Shown: positions 58,329 through 64,000 of the stretch, piece after piece
Layout of the letters: each line of letters begins with the position of its first letter
Numbering within the stretch: position 1 is the first letter of the stretch
NCBI GenBank assembly: GCA_964540965.1
Contig: CAZIOT010000002.1
Location: 62,001-126,000 of the forward strand
Source: JADYZU01 sp964540965
GTDB lineage: Bacteria > Pseudomonadota > Alphaproteobacteria > Rhodobacterales > Rhodobacteraceae
Length of the DNA: 64,000 nt
Direction of reading: 5' to 3'
Translations under genes and position numbers: made by a program
The notes under the pieces: model-generated
Seen by the model: only the letters and a program-made list of their open reading frames with translations
Databases searched by the model: none
Told to the model about the DNA's origin: nothing

Positions 58329-59054
58329 ATGTTGCGCGTCCTTGTGCCTTTCCTTCTGCTTGCCGCGCCCGCCGCCGCGCAGGACACCTTCGCGCTGCCG
58401 CAGGGCTGCGAGGGGATCGTCACCATCCAGAAGCGGTCCTGCACCGTCACCCATGTCTTCACCTGCACGACCGACCCCGAGGGGCACCAGCGCCGCGTGG
58501 ATTTCGACGAGCAGGGCATGATCTATGCCGGCGTCATCGACGCGGAAACCCAGTGGATCGAAAGCTGGTCGCCGCTGTCGGGGACCAGCGAAACCCTATC
58601 CGGCGGCGCGGTTGACCCGGCGTCCTTTTCCACGCTGCTGGACACCGGCACCGACACCTTCGATTTCGAGACGGTGACGCAACCCGGCGGCGCGGTGACG
58701 ATCTTTCGCGGGCAGGACCGGCTGACAGGCGAGGTCGTCACCATCGACGGCGTGACGCTGGACCGCACCGAATTTGCCGTCTCTGCCTATGACGAGGCCG
58801 GGAACGAGCTGTGGCGGACCTGGGGCAGCGAATTCATCCATCGCGACTGGCGCACCTTCATCGCCGGGACGCGCACCAACCGCACCGCGGACCAGGAATG
58901 GAGCAGCGACAACTCGCCCGTCGCGTTCATATTTACGGGAGAAGAGGGGTTCCTGTCCTCGACACCCCGTCACGATTGTGGCGCGATGCTGTCCATGGCC
59001 CCCGGACTGACGGAAGGGGGCATCCTGTCCCCCGTCGCTTATCCGAGGAATTGA
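58329..59054 (+). CDS. Exported cysteine-containing protein, tandem paralogue 2
   Basis: A protein of 241 residues with signal MLRVLVPFLLLAAPAAAQ. It has LPQGCEGIVTIQKRSCTV and HVFTCTTDPEGHQRRVDFD, then IDAETQWIESW, FRGQDRLTGEVVTIDGVTL and FIFTGEEGFLSSTP, and a late Cys in RHDCGAML. These segments recur in paralogue 3 with over half of residues shared by eye. It begins 2 bp after paralogue 1. No catalytic motif stands out. The function is unknown. Confidence 0.75.
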   Translation: MLRVLVPFLLLAAPAAAQDTFALPQGCEGIVTIQKRSCTVTHVFTCTTDPEGHQRRVDFDEQGMIYAGVIDAETQWIESWSPLSGTSETLSGGAVDPASFSTLLDTGTDTFDFETVTQPGGAVTIFRGQDRLTGEVVTIDGVTLDRTEFAVSAYDEAGNELWRTWGSEFIHRDWRTFIAGTRTNRTADQEWSSDNSPVAFIFTGEEGFLSSTPRHDCGAMLSMAPGLTEGGILSPVAYPRN

Positions 59055-59056
59055 CC

Positions 59057-59770
59057 ATGATCCGTTTCGCCCTTGCCGCGCCGCTTGCCCTTGTCCCCGC
59101 CGTCACCCTGGCGCAGGATGCCGTGCCCGGCCGCACCTTCTCGCTTCCCGCCGGTTGCACCGCCTTTCTGACCGTGCAGGAGGAAGCCTGCTCGGTCTCG
59201 CATCATTTCACCTGCGAAAACGATCCTGCCGGCTGGCAGCGCCGCGTCGACATGGACGAAAGCGGCGTCGCCTATTTCGGGGCCATCGACGCGGAAACGC
59301 AGTGGGTGGAAAGTTTCCACATGCTGTCGGGCCATTCCGAACGGCTGGCGCCCGGCGCCACCGATCCGGCGTCCTTCACCGACCTGACCAGCACCGGCAT
59401 CGACACCTACGACTTCCAGACCGACTCGGCCGAGGTCGGGGTCACCCGCTATGTCGGGCAGGACCGGCTGACCGGAGAGACCGTCACCATCGACGGTGTG
59501 ACGCTGGACCAGACCGAATATGCCATCACCGCCTATGCGCCGGACGGGTCCGAGATGTGGACCTCGCACGGCCGCGAATACATCAGCCGCGACTGGCGGA
59601 TGTTCCTGTCCGGCATCTCGACCATCACCGCCGGGGGCGAGACCTGGGAATCGTCGGAACGCCCGGTCGATTTCATCTTTCCGGGCGAACCGGGGTTCCT
59701 GTCGGTGACGCCGGTCCATGGCTGCGGCGTGGTGCTGTCGTCGCTTGACCTGCCGCGTGTGCCGGGATGA
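59057..59770 (+). CDS. Exported cysteine-containing protein, tandem paralogue 3
   Basis: A protein of 237 residues with signal MIRFALAAPLALVPAVTLAQ. Like paralogue 2 it shows LPAGCTAFLTVQEEACSV, HFTCENDPAGWQRRVDMD, IDAETQWVESF, YVGQDRLTGETVTIDGVTL, ISRDWRMFLSG and FIFPGEPGFLSVTP, with a late Cys in VHGCGVVL. The ATG at 59057 was selected within a longer frame that overlaps paralogue 2. It overlaps the GFA-type gene by 4 nt. The function is unknown. Confidence 0.75.
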   Translation: MIRFALAAPLALVPAVTLAQDAVPGRTFSLPAGCTAFLTVQEEACSVSHHFTCENDPAGWQRRVDMDESGVAYFGAIDAETQWVESFHMLSGHSERLAPGATDPASFTDLTSTGIDTYDFQTDSAEVGVTRYVGQDRLTGETVTIDGVTLDQTEYAITAYAPDGSEMWTSHGREYISRDWRMFLSGISTITAGGETWESSERPVDFIFPGEPGFLSVTPVHGCGVVLSSLDLPRVPG

Positions 59771-60195
59771 CGGCGCTGCGGGGACAGTGCCTGTGCGGCG
59801 CCGTCACCATCACGGTGACCGGACCGCATGAGTCCAAGGTCGGCGCCTGCCATTGCCGCATGTGCCAGCGTTGGACCGGGGGCCTGTTCCTGTGCTTCGA
59901 GGCTGACGGGGTGACCATCGAGGGGCCGGTGGCGCGCTACCGCTCCTCTGGCTTTTCCGAACGCGGCTTTTGCGCCACCTGCGGCACGCATCTGTTCTTT
60001 CACGACGATGCCGCGCCCGCAGACCGTTTCGAACTGATGCCCGGCCTGTTCGACGCCGCGCTGGGCTGGCCGCTCCGGTCAGAGATCTACACCGACCGCC
60101 GCATGGCCGCGGTCAGCCTTGCCGGCGACCATCCGCGCCAAAGCCGCGCCGAATATGAACGCGACAACCCCTTCGTCAAAGGAGACACCCCATGA
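59767..60195 (+). CDS. GFA-fold (glutathione-dependent formaldehyde-activating family) zinc protein
   Basis: A protein of 142 residues. The zinc ligands are in GQCLCGAV, CHCRMCQRW and CATCGTHLFF, as in the GFA/CENP-V domain. Some members promote S-hydroxymethylglutathione formation, but most have no shown activity, so the name is structural only. It overlaps paralogue 3 and gltB, each by 4 nt (ATGA), which binds the exported-protein genes and gltB into a single transcription unit. Confidence 0.88.
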   Translation: MTALRGQCLCGAVTITVTGPHESKVGACHCRMCQRWTGGLFLCFEADGVTIEGPVARYRSSGFSERGFCATCGTHLFFHDDAAPADRFELMPGLFDAALGWPLRSEIYTDRRMAAVSLAGDHPRQSRAEYERDNPFVKGDTP

Positions 60196-63100
60196 CGACC
60201 ATCTACGACGCCTCCTGGGTTGCCGCCGAAGAGGCAAAGCGCGCCTGGATGGCCGAACATTCGCTGTACAAGGCCGATGACGAACATTCGTCCTGCGGCG
60301 TCGGGCTGGTGGTGTCGATCGACGGCACCCCGTCGCGCGGCGTGGTCGAGGCCGGGATCAAGGCGTTGCAGGCGATCTGGCACCGCGGCGCGGTCGATGC
60401 CGATGGCAAGACCGGCGACGGCGCCGGCATCCATGTGCAGATTCCCGTGCGGTTCTTTTACGACCAGGTCCGCCGCACCGGCCACGAACCCGACGACAAC
60501 AAGCTGATCGCCGTCGGCCAGGTGTTCCTGCCGCGCACCGATTTCGGCGCGCAGGAACGCTGCCGGACCATCGTGGAATCCGAAGTCCTGCGCATGGGCC
60601 ATTACATCTATGGCTGGCGGCATGTGCCGGTGGATGTGAGCGTTCTGGGCGAAAAGGCCAATGCGACGCGGCCGGAAATCGAACAGATCCTGATCCGCTG
60701 CGAAAAGGACATCGACAAGGAACAGTTCGAACGCGAGCTTTACATCATCCGCCGCCGCATCGAAAAGGCGGCGACGGCGGCGGCGATTCCGCAGCTTTAC
60801 CTTGCCTCGCTGTCGTGCCGGTCGATCATCTACAAGGGGATGATGCTGGCCGAACAGGTATCGGTGTTCTATCCCGATCTTCAGGACGACAGGTTCGAAA
60901 GCGCCTTCGCGATCTATCACCAGCGGTATTCGACCAACACCTTTCCGCAATGGGCGCTGGCGCAGCCTTTCCGCATGCTGGCCCACAATGGCGAGATCAA
61001 CACGCTCAAGGGCAACGTCAACTGGATGAAGTCGCACGAAATCCGCATGTCGTCCGAAGCGTTCGCCGACATGGCCGAGGATATCAAGCCGATCATCCCT
61101 TCGGGCACGTCGGATTCCGGCGCCCTTGACGCGGTGTTCGAGGTGCTGGTGCGGGCCGGGCGGTCGGCGCCGATGGCCAAGACCATCCTTGTCCCCGAAG
61201 CCTGGTCCAAGATGACCGGCGAGATGCCAAAGGCATGGCAGGACATGTATGCCTATTGCAACTCGATCATGGAGCCCTGGGACGGCCCTGCCGCGCTGGC
61301 CATGACCGATGGCCGCTGGGTCTGCGGCGGGCTTGACCGCAACGGCCTGCGTCCGATGCGCTATGTCATCACCGGCGACGGCATGCTGATCGCCGGGTCC
61401 GAAGCCGGCATGGTGCCGATCGACGAACGCAGCGTGGTGGAAAAGGGCGCGCTTGGCCCGGGGCAGATGATCGCCGTCGACATGAAGGACGGCCGCCTTT
61501 ACCACGATGCCGAGATCAAGGACCGGCTGGCCGGCAGCCAGCCCTTTGGCGACTGGGTCGAAAAGGTGTTCGACCTGAACTCGGTGCTCGAGGAACTTCC
61601 CGAGACCGCGATGTTCACCGGCACCGAACTGCGCAAGCGGCAGATCGCCGCCGGCTATACCATCGAGGAACTTGAGCAGGTCCTGTCGCCGATGGTCGAG
61701 GACGGCAAGGAAATGATCGCCAGCATGGGCGATGACACGCCGCCCGCGGTCCTGTCCAAGGTCTATCGCCCGCTGTCGCATTACTTCCGGCAGAACTTCA
61801 GCCAGGTGACGAACCCGCCCATCGACAGCTTGCGCGAAACGCGGGTGATGAGCCTCAAGACCCGGTTCGGCAACCTCAAGAACGTCCTGGACGAGACCTC
61901 GGCCCAGTCGGAAATCCTGATTCTGGAAAGCCCGTTCATCGCCAATGCCGAATATGCGGAAATGGTCCGCATCTTTGGCAGCAGCGTGACGATCATCGAC
62001 TGTTCCTTTGAACAGGGCGCCGATGCCCTGCGCCTTGGCCTTGAACGCATCCGGGCCGAGGCCGAGGACGCCGTGCGCTCGGGCGCGCTGCACATCGTGC
62101 TGACCGACGAACACCAGTCGGAAGGCCGCATCGCCATGCCGATGATCCTTGCCACCAGCGCCGTGCATAGCTGGCTGACGCGCAAGGGCCTGCGGACCTT
62201 CACCTCGCTGAACGTTCGGTCGGCGGAATGTATTGACCCGCATTATTTCGCGGTGCTGATCGGCTGCGGCGCCACCACGGTGAACGCCTATCTGGCGCAG
62301 GATTCGGTGCAGGACCGTATCGACCGCGGCCTAGTCGAAGGCACCCTGCTGGACGCCATGCGCCGCTATCGCGACGCGGTGAATGCCGGCCTGCTCAAGA
62401 TCATGTCAAAGATGGGCATCTCGGTCATCTCGTCCTACCGCGGCGGCCTGAATTTCGAGGCGGTCGGCCTGTCGCGCGCCATGGTGGCCGAATATTTCCC
62501 CGGCATGCACAGCCGGATTTCCGGCATCGGCCTGATCGGCATCCAGCACAAGGCCGAGGCGATCCATGCCAAGGGCTGGAAGGGCGGGCAGGACGTTCTG
62601 CCCATCGGCGGCTTTTACAAGGCGCGGCGCAGCGGCGAAAAGCACGCCTGGGAAGCGCAGACCATGCACATGCTGCAATCGGCCTGCGACCGGGCGTCCT
62701 ATGAGCTTTGGCAGCAATATTCGCGCACGATGCAGGCGAACCCGCCGATCCATCTGCGCGACCTCCTGGCGATCAAGCCCTTGGGCGAGGCGATTCCCAT
62801 CGAACAGGTGGAATCGATCACCGCGATCCGCAAAAGGTTCGTCACCCCCGGCATGTCGCTGGGCGCGCTTGGGCCCGAGGCGCACAAGACGCTGAACGTC
62901 GCGATGAACCGGATCGGCGCCAAGTCCGATTCCGGCGAGGGCGGCGAACTGCCCGAACATTTCGTGCCCGAACCCAACGGCGACAACCCGTCGGCCAAGA
63001 TCAAGCAGGTCGCCTCGGGCCGGTTCGGCGTGACGGCGGAATACCTCAACGCCTGCGAAGAGCTTGAGATAAAGGTCGCGCAGGGGGCCAAGCCCGGCGA

Positions 63101-64000
63101 GGGCGGGCAGTTGCCCGGCATGAAGGTCACCGAACTGATCGCGCGGCTGCGGCATTCGACCAAGGGCGTGACGCTGATCTCGCCCCCGCCGCATCACGAC
63201 ATCTATTCGATCGAGGATCTGGCGCAGCTGATCTACGATCTCAAGCAGACCAACCCGCGTTGCAAGGTGACGGTCAAGCTGGTGTCGTCGTCCGGCGTCG
63301 GCACCATCGCGGCGGGCGTGGCCAAGGCCAAGGCCGACATCATCCTGATTTCCGGCCACAACGGCGGCACCGGCGCAAGCCCGGCGACCAGCATCAAATA
63401 TGCCGGCCTGCCCTGGGAAATGGGCCTGACCGAGGCGCATCAGGTTCTGGCGATGAACAACCTGCGCGAGCGGGTGACCTTGCGCACCGACGGCGGCCTG
63501 CGCACCGGGCGCGACATCGTCATTGCCGCCATGCTTGGGGCCGAGGAATACGGCATCGGCACCGCCGCGCTGATCGCCATGGGCTGCATCATGGTCCGGC
63601 AATGCCAGTCGAACACCTGCCCGGTGGGCGTCTGCACGCAGGATCCGGCGCTGCGGGCGAAATTCACCGGCACGGCGGACAAGGTGGTGAACCTCATCAC
63701 CTTCTATGCGACCGAGGTGCGCGAGATCCTTGCCAGCATCGGCGCACGATCGCTGCAAGAGGTGATCGGCCGCGCCGACCTGCTGACGCAGGTGTCGCGC
63801 GGGGCGGCGGAGCTGGATGACCTCGACCTCAACCCGCTGCTCATCCAGGTCGATGGCACGCAGGCGATCCGCTATGACCGGGCCAAGCCGCGCAACGCGG
63901 TGCCCGATACGCTTGACGCCGAAATCGTGCAGGACGCCGCCCGCTTCCTCAAGGATGGCGAGAAGATGCAGTTGTCCTATGCGGTGCAGAACACCCACCG
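60192..64000 (+). CDS. gltB: Glutamate synthase (NADPH) large subunit, 3' end outside window
   Basis: The first 1269 codons of a protein that is normally about 1500 residues. A 34-residue propeptide precedes the catalytic Cys35 (EHSSCGVGLV) of the glutamine amidotransferase domain. A central domain and the FMN-binding synthase domain follow, with SGEGGELPEHF, GAKPGEGGQLPG and SGHNGGTGASP. The [3Fe-4S] ligands are C1132, C1138 and C1143 (GCIMVRQCQSNTCPVG). It transfers glutamine amide N to 2-oxoglutarate with electrons from GltD. The gene starts in an ATGA overlap with the GFA-type gene. The missing part is the C-terminal beta-helix domain. Confidence 0.95.
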   Translation, partial: MTTIYDASWVAAEEAKRAWMAEHSLYKADDEHSSCGVGLVVSIDGTPSRGVVEAGIKALQAIWHRGAVDADGKTGDGAGIHVQIPVRFFYDQVRRTGHEPDDNKLIAVGQVFLPRTDFGAQERCRTIVESEVLRMGHYIYGWRHVPVDVSVLGEKANATRPEIEQILIRCEKDIDKEQFERELYIIRRRIEKAATAAAIPQLYLASLSCRSIIYKGMMLAEQVSVFYPDLQDDRFESAFAIYHQRYSTNTFPQWALAQPFRMLAHNGEINTLKGNVNWMKSHEIRMSSEAFADMAEDIKPIIPSGTSDSGALDAVFEVLVRAGRSAPMAKTILVPEAWSKMTGEMPKAWQDMYAYCNSIMEPWDGPAALAMTDGRWVCGGLDRNGLRPMRYVITGDGMLIAGSEAGMVPIDERSVVEKGALGPGQMIAVDMKDGRLYHDAEIKDRLAGSQPFGDWVEKVFDLNSVLEELPETAMFTGTELRKRQIAAGYTIEELEQVLSPMVEDGKEMIASMGDDTPPAVLSKVYRPLSHYFRQNFSQVTNPPIDSLRETRVMSLKTRFGNLKNVLDETSAQSEILILESPFIANAEYAEMVRIFGSSVTIIDCSFEQGADALRLGLERIRAEAEDAVRSGALHIVLTDEHQSEGRIAMPMILATSAVHSWLTRKGLRTFTSLNVRSAECIDPHYFAVLIGCGATTVNAYLAQDSVQDRIDRGLVEGTLLDAMRRYRDAVNAGLLKIMSKMGISVISSYRGGLNFEAVGLSRAMVAEYFPGMHSRISGIGLIGIQHKAEAIHAKGWKGGQDVLPIGGFYKARRSGEKHAWEAQTMHMLQSACDRASYELWQQYSRTMQANPPIHLRDLLAIKPLGEAIPIEQVESITAIRKRFVTPGMSLGALGPEAHKTLNVAMNRIGAKSDSGEGGELPEHFVPEPNGDNPSAKIKQVASGRFGVTAEYLNACEELEIKVAQGAKPGEGGQLPGMKVTELIARLRHSTKGVTLISPPPHHDIYSIEDLAQLIYDLKQTNPRCKVTVKLVSSSGVGTIAAGVAKAKADIILISGHNGGTGASPATSIKYAGLPWEMGLTEAHQVLAMNNLRERVTLRTDGGLRTGRDIVIAAMLGAEEYGIGTAALIAMGCIMVRQCQSNTCPVGVCTQDPALRAKFTGTADKVVNLITFYATEVREILASIGARSLQEVIGRADLLTQVSRGAAELDDLDLNPLLIQVDGTQAIRYDRAKPRNAVPDTLDAEIVQDAARFLKDGEKMQLSYAVQNTH

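Noticed and set aside
60087..62243. 718-codon open frame on the minus strand over gltB
   Set aside because: Antisense to the amidotransferase and central domains of gltB, with typical shadow composition.
1..64000. CRISPR array, prophage, transposon or integron
   Set aside because: No regularly spaced repeats, transposase, integrase or phage structural genes were seen on either strand.

Overview
The window is high-GC, densely packed chromosomal DNA from an alphaproteobacterium, most likely a denitrifying member of the Paracoccus/Rhodobacter group (Rhodobacterales). This rests on a double-length fused NarK, a cluster-less FNR-family NarR divergent from narK, NnrS and NnrU proteins, a PetP-PetR pair, and NDUFA9- and NDUFAF5-like proteins. 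No insertion sequence, integrase, prophage or CRISPR array is visible. Both edges cut genes: an SDR oxidoreductase at the left and gltB at the right.

Layout: (1) 1-4.3 kb: a small catabolic locus with an SDR tail, an IclR regulator, a ThDP-dependent enzyme and an aldehyde dehydrogenase, with a perfect dyad in the divergent promoter. (2) 4.3-7.6 kb: two Nudix hydrolases around hslO (Hsp33, with a sigma-32-like promoter), then cca. (3) 7.6-13.3 kb: three tandem ABC half-exporters. They are preceded by a possible 10-codon leader peptide and three mutually exclusive hairpins, an attenuator-like layout. (4) 13.3-15.7 kb: an exported protein, an rRNA/tRNA m5U-type methyltransferase and an L,D-transpeptidase. 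(5) 15.7-34 kb: a nitrogen-oxide island. An NsrR-like Rrf2 repressor and its operator face truncated haemoglobin, a RIC/DnrN-type di-iron protein, a formyl-THF cyclo-ligase-like gene, nnrS and nnrU. Then come narR, divergent narK-narGHJI, and a tail of parvulin, haemerythrin, carbonic anhydrase, moeA and a DUF2478 protein.

(6) 34-41 kb: a CAP-domain lipoprotein, two tandem Tat-exported L,D-transpeptidases, hemH, an NDUFAF5-like protein, comF, grxC, a nitrilase-family amidase, a MarR regulator and ubiG. (7) 41-48 kb: prolyl aminopeptidase, a shortened substrate-binding protein, pncB, and a two-subunit molybdenum hydroxylase divergent from an AraC regulator. (8) 48-56 kb: the xseB-ispA-dxs isoprenoid operon with an HDAC-like hydrolase, petP-petR, a GNAT enzyme, tRNA-Leu(CAG), an NDUFA9-like protein and uppP. 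(9) 56-64 kb: glutamate synthase, with gltD separated from gltB by three tandem exported paralogues and a GFA-fold gene.

Functionally the centre of the window is anaerobic nitrate respiration with NO defence. NarK imports nitrate and exports nitrite, and NarGHI reduces nitrate at the inner membrane face. NarJ, MoeA and probably the parvulin support maturation. The NsrR-like regulon would detoxify NO and repair damage. Promoter, operator and attenuator calls are pattern-based readings and have not been tested.
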